The position numbers and the translations under genes were made by a program. Positions 45,552-55,456 of a DNA stretch of 64,000 bases are shown in pieces. Source of the DNA: Rothia uropygialis (lineage in GTDB: Bacteria > Actinomycetota > Actinomycetes > Actinomycetales > Micrococcaceae); contig NZ_NOIS01000002.1 in the NCBI RefSeq assembly GCF_004137765.1, positions 1 through 64,000 on the forward strand, in the 5' to 3' direction. The notes beneath the pieces are model-generated. The model was not told where the DNA came from. It made no database searches and saw only the letters and a list, made by a program, of their open reading frames with translations. Every line of letters begins with the position of its first letter. The stretch's first letter is position 1.

Positions 45552-45923
45552 ATGGACGAACGGGCGAATATCGGTCGGTGGGGCGAGGACCTGGCTGCGG
45601 CCGTCTTGGAAATTCGTGGTTGGAGAATTGTGGACAGGAACTGGCGTCCTGATCCGCGTGAGACTTCTGTCCGGGGCGAATTGGACATTGTGGCGTCGGA
45701 TCGTGGGTGTTTGGTGATCTGTGAGGTTAAAACGCGTTCGTCGCTGGAATTCGGCCATCCTCTCGAGGCCATTGGTCCGGTTAAGATCAAAAGGCTCTGC
45801 CTGTTGGGACGTTTGTGGGCTCGCGAAACGGGGATCTCTCCGGGTGGTCTTCGTGTCGATGCTGTTTCCGTGGTGGGTGGCCCGCGGTGTTTCACTTTGG
45901 AGCACAGGGAAGGGGTGATCTGA
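45552..45923 (+). CDS. yraN: YraN family protein (UPF0102), nuclease-like
   Basis: 123 residues. GRWGEDLAAAVLEIRGWRIV, VRGELDIVASDRGCLVICEVKTR gives the Holliday-junction-resolvase-like core (E, D, ExK). Function in the cell unclear, a DNA-processing role is assumed. ATG 45552 (MDERANIG) is typical; its stop overlaps the comM start (TGATG). Confidence 0.92.
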   Translation: MDERANIGRWGEDLAAAVLEIRGWRIVDRNWRPDPRETSVRGELDIVASDRGCLVICEVKTRSSLEFGHPLEAIGPVKIKRLCLLGRLWARETGISPGGLRVDAVSVVGGPRCFTLEHREGVI

Positions 45924-47458
45924 TGGGGTTTGCGCGTACCTTTTCGGTGGCTCTGTTAGGGCTGAGTGGGCACATGATTGAGGTTGAGGCCGATATCGGT
46001 CAGACTTTGCCGGCATTTGTCTTGTTGGGCCTTCCCGATACCGCGCTTATGGAGTCCAGGGAACGTATCCGTTCTGCTGCCAAGAACTCCGGTCTGCCTT
46101 TGGTCCCTCGAAAAATCACGGTGAGTCTGACGCCTGCGACCTTGCCGAAGACCGGGTCTGCATTTGATCTGGCCATCGTGATGGCAACAGTCCAAGCCTC
46201 GGGGTACGCTCGTCCGACGGAGGAATACGTGTTCTTGGCCGAGCTGGGATTGGACGGTTCTCTGCGTCCCGTGCCCGGGGTTTTTCCCGCGGTCAACGCC
46301 GCGGTAGCGGCGGGGTATCCACGTGTGGTGGTCGCATCGGAGAATCGTGCGGAAGCGGAGCTCGTTCCTGGTGCCCGGGTTCACGGTTTCGAAGCGTTAG
46401 CTGACGTTTTGGAATGGTCGGGGGCCGAACCGTCCAAACTTGTGCGACCACCCGCCCGACGGATTCCAAGGGAACCTGCCGTGGAGGACCGCGTGACCCC
46501 GGATCTTTCCGATGTGCTCGGCCAGGAGGAGGGCCGTTGGGCCCTGGAGATCGCCGCGGCCGGCGGTCACCACGTGTCCATGGTCGGCCCACCGGGTGCG
46601 GGAAAAACCATGCTGGCAGAGCGGTTGCCCGGTATCCTCCCGCGGCTGGACGCCGAGGCCTCGCAAGAAGTCACTGCCGTGCACTCGATTGGTTCGCGGA
46701 AGTCGCGCGTGAATCACCTGATCGTGGATCCTCCGTGGGAGGCTCCTCACCACACTGCCACGGCGGCGGCGATCGTGGGCGGTGGCACCGGGATTCCTCA
46801 GCCTGGCGCGATTTCTCGTGCTCACCACGGAGTACTCTTCCTCGACGAAGCTCCTGAATTCAGGCGGGGTGTCCTCGATGCACTGAGGCAACCATTGGAA
46901 TCCGGATGGGTCACGATAGATCGGGCCAGGGCGAGCGCTCATTATCCCGCGAAGTTCCAACTCGTCGTTGCAGCCAATCCGTGTCCCTGCGGCCGATCCA
47001 GTGGGATGGCGGATCAGTGCACGTGTTCGTCGCGGGAACGTCGAACGTATCTGTCGAAGATTTCGGGACCTTTTGCGGATCGGATCGACATGCATATCAG
47101 GATCCCCAAATTGTCCTCAGCGGATGTCGCTGCCCGTCGGCCGGCCGAGAGGTCTGCGGAGGTCCTTGCTCGGGTTGTCAGGGCTCGACAAGCGGCCCGT
47201 GAGCGACTTGAACCGCTCGGGATTTCAACCAACGCGCAACTGCGCGGGAGGCATCTTCGTCATCAGCTCAGACTGTCGCCGAAGGTCTTAGGATCCCTGA
47301 CTCGTTTGCTGGATCGAGGAGACGTAACCCTTCGCGGATGCGACCGTATCCAGCGTGTCGCGTGGAGTCTCGCCGATCTGGCCGGCGTGGGGTCCCCACG
47401 AATCCAGGACATTGATGCGGCAATCGGGCTCCGGATCGGTTCCGGGGTGAAGTTCTAA
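45923..47458 (+). CDS. comM: Mg chelatase-like AAA ATPase ComM (YifB)
   Basis: 511 residues. N-terminal Lon-protease-like S5 domain (ALLGLSGHMIEVEADIGQTL to GLPDTALMESRERI), then the AAA core with Walker A GPPGAGKTMLAERLPGIL (about 223), HHGVLFLDEAPEF (Walker B), a zinc-like loop NPCPCG...CTCS, and the C-terminal Mg_chelatase helix bundle. ComM is a helicase that aids branch migration in natural transformation. Between yraN and dprA as usual. Confidence 0.95.
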   Translation: MGFARTFSVALLGLSGHMIEVEADIGQTLPAFVLLGLPDTALMESRERIRSAAKNSGLPLVPRKITVSLTPATLPKTGSAFDLAIVMATVQASGYARPTEEYVFLAELGLDGSLRPVPGVFPAVNAAVAAGYPRVVVASENRAEAELVPGARVHGFEALADVLEWSGAEPSKLVRPPARRIPREPAVEDRVTPDLSDVLGQEEGRWALEIAAAGGHHVSMVGPPGAGKTMLAERLPGILPRLDAEASQEVTAVHSIGSRKSRVNHLIVDPPWEAPHHTATAAAIVGGGTGIPQPGAISRAHHGVLFLDEAPEFRRGVLDALRQPLESGWVTIDRARASAHYPAKFQLVVAANPCPCGRSSGMADQCTCSSRERRTYLSKISGPFADRIDMHIRIPKLSSADVAARRPAERSAEVLARVVRARQAARERLEPLGISTNAQLRGRHLRHQLRLSPKVLGSLTRLLDRGDVTLRGCDRIQRVAWSLADLAGVGSPRIQDIDAAIGLRIGSGVKF

Positions 47459-47488
47459 ACGGCGTATTCGAGAGAGGAAAAAAGAACC

Positions 47489-48790
47489 ATGCATGACCGG
47501 ACACCTGGGTGCCATGCAGAAGGGAATACAGCACGGTCGAAAACACGACATCAGGACAGGCAAACGCGGAACGCGCGAATACAGCTGATGCATATTTTCG
47601 AACCGCAAGATTCGGCTGGCATGACACTGATCGAGAGCCTAGGTGCCGATCATGCTTACCAGGTCGTGGCAGAGAAGAGAGGACTGACGGACGAGGAACT
47701 CGCCTCGATCGAGGCGAGCTCACCCGAAAGAATGAGCTCCGTCACGGGGAACAATTTTCTCAATGCGAGACGCCGTTGGGCCAGCCGATCTCTGCTCGAA
47801 GATCCCGAGATGTTGGAGCGTACCATGAACAGGCACGGCGCGTGGCTGGCAACCCCGGAAGACGATGACTGGCCGGAGGATCTGCGGAATCTCGGTCCTC
47901 TGCAGCCCATAGGCCTGTGGGGGCTCGGTGACCGGACCGGGCTGAACCGTCCGGCCGAATCGAACGTCGCGTTCGTGGGCTGCCGCGACTCCACTCCGTA
48001 CGGCAATTCCATCACGTCGCATCTCGCGGGTGATCTCGCTGCGGAAGGATACGGGATTCTTTCTGGGGCAGCATTCGGGATTGACGCGGCGGCTCACAAA
48101 GCCGCGATGACGATGGCCACCAACCGTCCCAGTACCGTGGCTTTTCTGGCCTGCGGAATAGATCGGCCCTATCCGCGGGCGCACGAAGGTCTCTTGCGCG
48201 ACATAGCTGTGAGTGGCCTCGTGCTGACGGAGGTCAATCCCGGTTGCAGCCCGATGAGACATCGCTTCCTGCAACGCAACCGATTGATAGCGGCCATGTC
48301 GGCCCTGGTCCTGGTGGTCGAGGCAAGATGGCGTTCCGGAGCCCTCAATACTGCTCATCATGCCTTGGACTTGGGGCGTACCGTCGCAACCGTTCCGGGC
48401 TCAGTTTTCAGTGCCCAATCGGCTGGATGCCACCGGTTGCTGAAAGAGACGCCCGCCTGCATCGCGACCACAACCGAGGATGTCAGGCAATTGTTACCTG
48501 CTTCCTCGTCTCCGGCAGGCGGTGGGGGAGCGCCACCGGTTTGTCCTCCTCGCGCTGAGGCGCCGGCTTTCGTCGCCTCCGGTGCGAGCGACACGCATTG
48601 CGACCTGACCCAAGTACAACAATTGGTTCGGGATGCGTTGCCCATCGGGAAACCCCTGCGGCCGGAAAGACTATGCGCGGCAGCAGGCCTCGACATTCGG
48701 GACGTCATACCTGCCCTGGCACAGTTGGAGAGTAAGGGGATGGCGGAGAACCTGGGAGGGCTGTGGAGATGCGCGCGGGTTCAATTATGA
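47489..48790 (+). CDS. dprA: DNA-processing protein DprA
   Basis: 433 residues. Rossmann core with VAFVGCRDSTPYG, ILSGAAFGIDAAAHKAAM, AFLACGIDRPYPR, RHRFLQRNRLIAAMSALVLV and VEARWRSGALNTAHHALDLG, then a C-terminal winged-helix domain (LRPERLCAAAGLDIRDVIPA). DprA loads RecA on incoming single-stranded DNA. ATG 47489 keeps RNARIQLMHIF, which other DprA proteins show; GAGGAAAAAA RBS upstream. Confidence 0.94.
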   Translation: MHDRTPGCHAEGNTARSKTRHQDRQTRNARIQLMHIFEPQDSAGMTLIESLGADHAYQVVAEKRGLTDEELASIEASSPERMSSVTGNNFLNARRRWASRSLLEDPEMLERTMNRHGAWLATPEDDDWPEDLRNLGPLQPIGLWGLGDRTGLNRPAESNVAFVGCRDSTPYGNSITSHLAGDLAAEGYGILSGAAFGIDAAAHKAAMTMATNRPSTVAFLACGIDRPYPRAHEGLLRDIAVSGLVLTEVNPGCSPMRHRFLQRNRLIAAMSALVLVVEARWRSGALNTAHHALDLGRTVATVPGSVFSAQSAGCHRLLKETPACIATTTEDVRQLLPASSSPAGGGGAPPVCPPRAEAPAFVASGASDTHCDLTQVQQLVRDALPIGKPLRPERLCAAAGLDIRDVIPALAQLESKGMAENLGGLWRCARVQL

Positions 48791-48894
48791 GCGTGCGGTC
48801 GGTACAAGGCCACGTCATGGATCCCGTAGCGGGTGGGTACAGTAGTTCAAGCCCCCTGGGTTCAATTCCACCAACTGGCGAGGAGAATGGCGAC

Positions 48895-49743
48895 ATGTCC
48901 GAAAGCAGCCGCGATCAGCCGGTGCGTATTCACGTCACGGCGCAGCGACGCGCCGACGACATCGAGTCCTCCCTCAGCCGTAAAGGCATTCAGGTCTTTC
49001 ACTGCCCGTCGATCATCACCACTCCCGTCTTGGAAGACCAGAACCTACCGGGAATTACCCGGAGAATCATCGAGTCCCCGCCCGATCTGGTCATTGTGAC
49101 CACGGGTGTGGGGTTGAGAGGGTGGCTGGCCGCTGCAGATCAGACCGGCCTCAAAGAGCCTCTCCTGGGCGCCCTGCGTGGGGCACGTTTTTTGGCTCGG
49201 GGCGCCAAAGCCAACGGAGCGATCCTCGCCGAGGGGCTGAACGTGGAGTGGGTATCCCAGAAGGAAACGGCGGAGGACGTGGCGAGTTATCTTGAGGGGG
49301 AGGACCTCACCGGAACAAAGGCCGTCGTCCAGCACCACGGCATGGGTGCCGACGGTCTCGACGATGTCGTACGCTCCCTGGGAGCCGAGGTCACGCCCGT
49401 CGTCACGTACAAGTACACGGAATCCGAAGATTCCGATGCCCTCCGCCGAAGCATCATCGACGCGACCACGGGCGAACGGGTCGGCGTGCTGTTTACCTCA
49501 GCAGGGGGAGCCGAGGCGTGGATGCGCCACGTCTCTGTTCAGGAGCGAGAGGCTTTGCGCCGCCTTTCGGCGGACGGCACGACGGGCCTTTTCGCCGTCG
49601 GATCGGTCACCGCACAGCCGCTCCTGGATGCGGGTCTGACAGCGATCGTCCCGCAAAGGTTTCGACTTGGAGCGCTCTTGAAGCGTGTCGCCATGTGGGC
49701 AGAATCTTTCCCCGAGGCCTCTTTGGGGGAAACAGCGTCGTGA
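48895..49743 (+). CDS. hemD: Uroporphyrinogen-III synthase-like protein
   Basis: 282 residues. Two similar halves: IHVTAQRRADDIESSLSRKG to ESPPDLVIVTTGVGLRGWL, then LTGTKAVVQHHGMGADGLDD and VGVLFTSAGGAEAWMRHV, FAVGSVTAQPLLDAGL. This is the HemD two-domain fold that closes hydroxymethylbilane to uroporphyrinogen III. Start ATG 48895 after AGGAG. Being far from other hem genes, it may be a HemD-like regulator-type copy. Its stop overlaps xerC (GTGA). Confidence 0.88.
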   Translation: MSESSRDQPVRIHVTAQRRADDIESSLSRKGIQVFHCPSIITTPVLEDQNLPGITRRIIESPPDLVIVTTGVGLRGWLAAADQTGLKEPLLGALRGARFLARGAKANGAILAEGLNVEWVSQKETAEDVASYLEGEDLTGTKAVVQHHGMGADGLDDVVRSLGAEVTPVVTYKYTESEDSDALRRSIIDATTGERVGVLFTSAGGAEAWMRHVSVQEREALRRLSADGTTGLFAVGSVTAQPLLDAGLTAIVPQRFRLGALLKRVAMWAESFPEASLGETAS

Positions 49744-50690
49744 AAAAACGGGAAGCGAGTCCGCGCACACGCGAGCTCGGAGAGGAATTCGCACAAGCTT
49801 TGGGCGGATTCGAGAATTACCTCTTGTACGAGAAAGCCCGCAGTCCTGAAACGGTTCGGGCCTATTCATCGGATCTGAAAGACCTGTTCCTGTCGGTTCA
49901 ACAGGCCGGTGCGGATTCGCTCGGGCAGATCGAGCTCGAGGAGCTTCGCAACTGGCTCGCAGAGGGGTACCAACGTGAGGAAGCTCGAAGCACCATGGCT
50001 CGAAAAGCCTCCAGCGTTCGCTCCTTCTTCGCCTGGGCGGAAGGCCGAGGCATCGTCACGAACAACCCGGCGGCCCGTCTCAAATCACCCCAAGGCCGAA
50101 GATCCCTTCCCAAGGTCCTCAGCGGGCAGGACATGAAGGAAATCCTGTCCCTTCTCGAAAATGATCTCAAGCAAAGCCCGGGAAACCCTCATGTCCTCCG
50201 TACGATCGCCGTGGTCGAATTGCTCTACAGCGCGGGTCTGCGAATTTCGGAACTGTGCGGACTGGGCCTTTCGAGTATCAACGCGGAGCGCAGAACAATC
50301 ACCGTGGTCGGCAAGGGCGACAAACAACGAACGGTGCCCCTCGGGCTGCCCGCGATGAAAGCGGTCGAGACCTGGTTGGAGTCCGGTCGGACGCAATGGG
50401 TCAAGGGTGCTCAAAGCGCTCTGTTCGTAGGCACGAGGGGAACCCGTGCGGGGCAACGCCAGATTCGGGAGGACTTGAACGAGATCCTGGCACGGGCCAC
50501 GAGTACCGGCGCGTCGGGGGCACACGTCTTCCGACACACCGCGGCGACTCACATGGTCGACGGGGGCGCGGATATACGTGCAGTACAGGAAATGTTGGGC
50601 CATTCAACTCTTGCAACAACCCAGATCTACACCCATGTCTCGGTCGACCGGCTCGCCAAGACTTACCGCAGGGCTCACCCCCGGGCGTAA
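49740..50690 (+). CDS. xerC: Tyrosine recombinase XerC
   Basis: 316 residues from GTG 49740. SAM-like N-terminal domain (FENYLLYEKARSPETVRAYS), catalytic Arg in YSAGLRISELCGL, Lys in VVGKGDKQRTVPLG, HVFRHTAATHMVDGG (His-x-x-Arg) and LGHSTLATTQIYTHV (His and Tyr). Resolves chromosome dimers with a second Xer at dif. Housekeeping, not an integrase: length and dprA/hemD neighbours agree. Confidence 0.95.
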   Translation: MKKREASPRTRELGEEFAQALGGFENYLLYEKARSPETVRAYSSDLKDLFLSVQQAGADSLGQIELEELRNWLAEGYQREEARSTMARKASSVRSFFAWAEGRGIVTNNPAARLKSPQGRRSLPKVLSGQDMKEILSLLENDLKQSPGNPHVLRTIAVVELLYSAGLRISELCGLGLSSINAERRTITVVGKGDKQRTVPLGLPAMKAVETWLESGRTQWVKGAQSALFVGTRGTRAGQRQIREDLNEILARATSTGASGAHVFRHTAATHMVDGGADIRAVQEMLGHSTLATTQIYTHVSVDRLAKTYRRAHPRA

Positions 50691-50868
50691 ATGAGGCCCA
50701 CTGGCCGTCATGAACACCGAGCCTGGGAATTCACCGTTCATCTGCGAGGAGGCTTTGTGCTCCGCACCATGATCGGGCACAATGGTGACCGTTGAGGAAC
50801 GACTCATCAGAGCGAACCACTGACAGATCGTAGGGGAAGACGTATCTGTCGATTACAGGGGAGCTACC

Positions 50869-51375
50869 GTGAGCACGATTCCGACTCAGGGGGTTTTGCA
50901 CGTACATGCAGCCCCGAAAGCGTTGTGCCCTCATATTCGTTGGGCGCTAGAATCCGTGGCTGGTCAGTCAACGGATCTTCAATGGTGTGACCAGACCGCT
51001 ACCGTGGATCAGGTCCGGACGACCCTCGAATGGGAGGGGCCTCAAGGCACCGGCGCTCTGATCGCTTCGGCGCTTCGCCGCCTGAAGAACATCCGCTTCG
51101 AAGTCTTCGAAGAAGCCAGCCCCGGAGCCGACGCAGGACGGTGGGCTTACACGCCGGAACTCGGTATCTTCTACGCGATGATTGATTCAACAGGGAACAC
51201 CGTCATCACCGAAGATCGCGTGCGCTATGCCTACGAGGCCGCTCGCGGAGACGCCACAGCGCTCCTGCGCCAGTTCTCGTTGGCACTCGGTGAAGCATGG
51301 GATACCGAACTCGAACCGTTGCGTGCCTGCGCGACCGAGCCTTCGAACGTCAGATACCTCCACCGGGTCGGCTGA
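50869..51375 (+). CDS. DUF3145 family protein
   Basis: 168 residues: GVLHVHAAPKALCPHIRWAL, LEWEGPQGTGALIASALR, EEASPGADAGRWAYTPELGI and a C-terminal helix region. It is a conserved actinobacterial protein of unknown function that is usually found next to the fatty-acid genes, as here. GTG start. Convergent with fabF, with a shared terminator between them. Confidence 0.88.
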   Translation: MSTIPTQGVLHVHAAPKALCPHIRWALESVAGQSTDLQWCDQTATVDQVRTTLEWEGPQGTGALIASALRRLKNIRFEVFEEASPGADAGRWAYTPELGIFYAMIDSTGNTVITEDRVRYAYEAARGDATALLRQFSLALGEAWDTELEPLRACATEPSNVRYLHRVG

Positions 51376-51443
51376 GACCCGGTCTCACGGTAGCCCTCGG
51401 CTCCACAACCTTCAGACTTCCCGCGCCGCAACGCATCAAGGGA

Positions 51444-51483
51444 CGACGACGCCCGGACAGGCGATCCTGTCCGGGCGTCGTCG
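51444..51483. terminator. Bidirectional terminator between DUF3145 and fabF
   Basis: An 18-bp perfect stem (CGACGACGCCCGGACAGG and its complement) with a CGAT loop. Flanking T-rich bases follow on the plus strand (tattaattt). Confidence 0.85.
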
Positions 51484-51533
51484 TATTAATTTGAAAGCGC
51501 CGCCCCACCTAGGGCCGGCGTTGGGCCGTTAGG

Positions 51534-52802
51534 TCAGTCCACCGTGCGGAATGCGGCAACCGAGTTGTGTCCGCCGAATCCGAATGACGTGGACAACGCC
51601 ACGATCTCTCCTGCCGGCAAGTCACGAGCGTCCGTCACGACATCCAGGTCGATCTCGGGATCCTTGTTCTCCAGGTTGATGGTTGCAGGCGCCTTCCGGT
51701 CCTTCAGCGCCATAACGGTCATGACCGCTTCGAGAGCTCCGGCAGCACCCAGAAGGTGTCCCGTCATGGATTTGGTCGCGGAAACCGCAACGTGGTCCGT
51801 GTGAGAGCCCAATGCCACATGCAGAGCGGTCGCTTCGGCGGGATCGCCCACCGGGGTCGACGTCGCGTGAGCGTTGACGTGCACCACGTCCTCCGGATCG
51901 ATTTCTCCGGCCTTCAACGCTTCGTCGATACTGCGCGCCGCTCCGGAACCTTCGGGATCATTCGCGGTGATGTGATAGGCGTCCGAGGAAACACCGGTAC
52001 CTGCCAGTTCGGCATAAACGCGGGCACCACGGGCCTTGGCGTGTTCCTCCGACTCCAGAATCAGTGCGGCCGCCCCTTCGCCCATCACGAACCCGTCACG
52101 GTCGACGTCGTAGGGGCGCGATGCGCGTTCGGGATCGTCGTTGCGCTTGGACAAAGCCTGCATCTTCGCGAAGGACGCCAAAGTCATGGGGTGGATCGCC
52201 GATTCGGTACCTCCCGAGATGACGACGTCGGCCTTGCCGCTGCGAATAAGATCTAGCGCGACGTGCAAGGACTCGGTGCTGGAAGCACATGCCGAAACCA
52301 CGGTCTGTGCCGCCGCGCGCGCCTTGTGATTCAGTGCGATGGCTGCTGAGGATCCGTTCGGCATCAGCATCGGGACCGTCATTGGCAGAATGCGCCGGGG
52401 ACCACGTTCCCGAAGAGTGTCCCAGCTGTTCAGCAAGGTCCACACGCCCCCGATTCCGGTTCCGAAGGAGACCGCGAGTCGCTCGGGGTCGAGCTCTTCG
52501 GCTTCTTCAGCGTCCGAAGCGCTGAAACTGGCGTCCTGCCATGCCTGCCGTGCGGCGATGACAGCGAACTGGCCCGATGGGTCAAGGCGCTTGGACTCGA
52601 CTTTGGAAATGAATTCGGAATCTTCAACTGACTGGCTGACTCGACCCGCGATGTAAACGGGCAGATCGTACTGCGAAACCCAGTCCTCGGTGATGGCCTT
52701 GATGCCGGAGACACCCTGAAGGGCGTTCTCCCACGTCTCGGATACGGTCCCGCCAATGGGACTGAACGCCCCAAGGCCAGTGACTACTACTTTCTGACTC
52801 AT
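51534..52802 (-). CDS. fabF: 3-oxoacyl-ACP synthase II (FabF)
   Basis: 422 residues. KAS II: VVVTGLGAFSPIGGTVSETW, nucleophile Cys in VVSACASSTES, His in VNAHATSTPVGD, Lys/His in KSMTGHLLGAAGALEA, and GFGGHNSVAAF at the end. It elongates acyl-ACP with malonyl-ACP. Last gene of fabD-fabH-acpP-fabF. Confidence 0.96.
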   Translation of the reverse strand: MSQKVVVTGLGAFSPIGGTVSETWENALQGVSGIKAITEDWVSQYDLPVYIAGRVSQSVEDSEFISKVESKRLDPSGQFAVIAARQAWQDASFSASDAEEAEELDPERLAVSFGTGIGGVWTLLNSWDTLRERGPRRILPMTVPMLMPNGSSAAIALNHKARAAAQTVVSACASSTESLHVALDLIRSGKADVVISGGTESAIHPMTLASFAKMQALSKRNDDPERASRPYDVDRDGFVMGEGAAALILESEEHAKARGARVYAELAGTGVSSDAYHITANDPEGSGAARSIDEALKAGEIDPEDVVHVNAHATSTPVGDPAEATALHVALGSHTDHVAVSATKSMTGHLLGAAGALEAVMTVMALKDRKAPATINLENKDPEIDLDVVTDARDLPAGEIVALSTSFGFGGHNSVAAFRTVD

Positions 52803-52936
52803 CTCACGTCTTTCTTATCTCCGCCCGCGGATTCGGGGCATGGTCCGCACCGGACGACCTATCCGTGGGCGGGGGTAACACTTGGGGAGAAGCCAGGGCG
52901 CGGCACCCGAGGCGCCGCGCCCGTACCCAACAACTT

Positions 52937-53179
52937 CTAGGAAGCGTTGGCGATGAAATCGACTGCGTCGCCCACAGTGGTCAAGTTCTTGACCTCTTCG
53001 TCCGGAATGGTCACTCCGAATTTCTCTTCGGCGTTGACGACGATGGTCATCATCGAGATCGAATCGATGTCCAGGTCCTCGGTGAAGGACTTCTCGAGCT
53101 GAACGTCGGCGGTCTCGACGCCCGTCTCTTCGTTGACGATCTCGGCCAGGCCGGAGAGGATCTCGTTCTTGTCAGCCAT
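52937..53179 (-). CDS. acpP: Acyl carrier protein
   Basis: 80 residues, acidic, with the phosphopantetheine Ser in DLDIDSISMMTIVV (DSIS instead of the usual DSLS). Carries growing acyl chains. Lies between fabH and fabF as in other actinobacteria. RBS AAGGAG upstream of the ATG. Confidence 0.96.
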   Translation of the reverse strand: MADKNEILSGLAEIVNEETGVETADVQLEKSFTEDLDIDSISMMTIVVNAEEKFGVTIPDEEVKNLTTVGDAVDFIANAS

Positions 53180-53393
53180 GGTGTGTACTCCTTTGATTCG
53201 TGATCACGCGACGTTCGCGCGTCGCGTGGGATGCATGCGGCTCCGCGGAGCCGCGGGGTCCCGCGTCCACGGGCTTTATCCGTTATTTACTGTATCGTTT
53301 CGAGGCCCGACGCGCCGGTAGATATCTCTGCCTGACGTGCTGGGTTTTACGTCTCATCGATCCGGGACGCAGCCAGTGGCTCCGGCTCGGGGG

Positions 53394-54419
53394 CTATGGG
53401 AGGATGACGACCTGCGCTGCATAGACCAGTCCGGCGCCGAAGCCGATCTGGAGCGCGGGACGTCCTGACAACTCTGGGTTTTCCTGAAGCAGCCGGTGGG
53501 TGGCCAGAGGAATCGATGCCGCGGAGGTATTGCCGGAATCCGCGATATCGCGAGCAACCACCACGTTCTCAGGCAATTTCAGTGTCTTGATCATCTGATC
53601 GATGATGCGCATATTCGCCTGGTGCGGAATGAAAGCGCCCAGGTCTTCGGCCTCGAGGCCTGCTTCGTCGAGAGCCTGTTGGGCAATCTTCGCCATCTCC
53701 CACGCGGCCCACCGGAATACGGTCGGACCGTCCTGGTACAGAGTAGGCCACACCTTCTCGCCCTCTTCAACCGGATTGTTGACCCAGTCGCGATTGCGCA
53801 GCTCGAGCATGGAGTGGGTCATATTGATGGTTTCCCACTTGGATCCGTCGGAGCCCCACACCGTAGGGCCGATCCCTGGCTCATCGGAAGCGCCGATGAC
53901 GACCGCGCCGGCGCCATCGCCCAACAAGAACGAAATGGAGCGCTCGGAATTGTCGATGAAGTCGGAGAGCTTCTCTACGCCGACGACGAGCACATTCCTG
54001 GCCGTACCCGCCCTGACGAGCGAGTCGGCTTGGGCGATTCCGTAACAATATCCGGCGCAGGCCGCCGAAATGTCATATGCGGGGGCAGGAGTGACACCGA
54101 TTTCGTCCGCAAGTTTGGCGGCCATCGAGGGCGTCGCGTAAGGGTGCGAGACCGTCGAGACGATGACGCCATCGATCTGTTCCGCCGTGACGCCTGAGCT
54201 GTCCAAGGCTTCCCTGGCGGCCTCGACCGCGAGGTCGAAGGCGGACGTGTCGGCATCGGCCCGACGCCGCGTATTGATACCGGTCCGTGACCGGATCCAT
54301 TCGTCGGAAGAGTCGATCCACTGGCACACATCATCATTGGTCACGACGACGTCCGGCCGGGCGGCACCGAGGCCGAGGATCTTGGCCGACTTCTGAACGG
54401 GTTTGGTTTTGAGAGTCAC
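53394..54419 (-). CDS. fabH: 3-oxoacyl-ACP synthase III (FabH)
   Basis: 341 residues from GTG 54419. Catalytic Cys in YDISAACAGYCYG, His in FIPHQANMRIID, Asn in DSGNTSAASIPLA, which is the KAS III triad. It condenses acetyl- or branched acyl-CoA with malonyl-ACP to start fatty acids. It differs from OleA, which has similar folds but a different start and product. GTG 54422 is also possible. Confidence 0.95.
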   Translation of the reverse strand: MTLKTKPVQKSAKILGLGAARPDVVVTNDDVCQWIDSSDEWIRSRTGINTRRRADADTSAFDLAVEAAREALDSSGVTAEQIDGVIVSTVSHPYATPSMAAKLADEIGVTPAPAYDISAACAGYCYGIAQADSLVRAGTARNVLVVGVEKLSDFIDNSERSISFLLGDGAGAVVIGASDEPGIGPTVWGSDGSKWETINMTHSMLELRNRDWVNNPVEEGEKVWPTLYQDGPTVFRWAAWEMAKIAQQALDEAGLEAEDLGAFIPHQANMRIIDQMIKTLKLPENVVVARDIADSGNTSAASIPLATHRLLQENPELSGRPALQIGFGAGLVYAAQVVILP

Positions 54420-54451
54420 CACGCTGGTCTCTTTTCCTCGCTGGGCTGGCT

Positions 54452-55354
54452 TTACTCGGTGACGGCGTCGTCGAGTTGGTCGGGCGAGTTGAGCGCAGTA
54501 GCGGAAATCCCCTTCATGCCCCGTTTGGCCAAACCGACGAGCGTTCCGGCCGGAGCGAGTTCGAGGATATGGTCGACTCCTTCGTCGAGCATGGTCTGCA
54601 TGCACAGGTCCCAACGGACCGGGCGGGTCACTTGATCGACCAAGCCCTGGAGGGCCGCCGCACCCGAGGTGACCGGTTTGCCGTCCTTGTTGGACAGAAG
54701 GGTCGTGACGGGTTCGTGCGTCGGCAGCTCGTGGGCGATCTCCTGCAGGTCGCCGACCGCCGGGCGCATGTAGGAAGTATGGAACGCGCCGGCAACCTTC
54801 AGCGGAATCACGCGCGTTTTTGCAGGTGGGTTCTCCGCAAAGGCCTGAAGTTTGTCTTCTGATCCGGCCGCCACGATCTGGCCGGGGCCGTTCGCATTGG
54901 CTGCGGTCAGACCGGCTTCCTCAATGGCCGCCCGGACGTCTTCTTCCTGGCCGCCCAGGACAGCCGCCATTCCTGAAGGCTCGGCTGCGGAGGCCCTCGC
55001 CATTCCGTCGCCGCGAACCTTGATGAAACGCATCGCGTCCTCGGGCGTCATGACGCCGGAGAGCGCTGCGGCGGTGACTTCACCGACCGAGTGGCCTGCC
55101 CACAGAACACGCCTTTCACCGATACGTTCCCCGAGAAGCTCGCCGACGACGATTCCCGCCGCAACGATCAACGGTTGCGCGATCGCGGTGTCCTTGATGG
55201 TCTCCTCGTCAGCTTCGGTGCCATAGTGGATGAGATCGAGGCCCGCTGCGTTTCCGAGGGTCGAGAGCCTTTCGGAAACGCCGTCCAACTCTAGCCACGG
55301 GGCCAAAAAACCCGGTTTTTGTGAGCCCTGTCCAGGGCAAAGTATTGCTAACAC
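54452..55354 (-). CDS. fabD: Malonyl-CoA-ACP transacylase (FabD)
   Basis: 300 residues. LCPGQGSQKPGFLAPW, the catalytic Ser in GHSVGEVTAAALSG, the Arg region FIKVRGDGMARAS, and His in VAGAFHTSYM. Supplies malonyl-ACP. GTG 55354 fixes the usual VLAILCPGQGSQ start. It follows aceE by about 100 nt, with no PucR/FasR regulator gene between, which is unusual. Confidence 0.95.
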   Translation of the reverse strand: MLAILCPGQGSQKPGFLAPWLELDGVSERLSTLGNAAGLDLIHYGTEADEETIKDTAIAQPLIVAAGIVVGELLGERIGERRVLWAGHSVGEVTAAALSGVMTPEDAMRFIKVRGDGMARASAAEPSGMAAVLGGQEEDVRAAIEEAGLTAANANGPGQIVAAGSEDKLQAFAENPPAKTRVIPLKVAGAFHTSYMRPAVGDLQEIAHELPTHEPVTTLLSNKDGKPVTSGAAALQGLVDQVTRPVRWDLCMQTMLDEGVDHILELAPAGTLVGLAKRGMKGISATALNSPDQLDDAVTE

Positions 55355-55456
55355 GATGTCCAGCTTTCCAGAATCCTTCGAATCAGTCACGTCATAGTAA
55401 AAAACGCTGTGGCCGGATCCCATCACAGGAGCCGGCCACAGCGCCGATTTCATCGA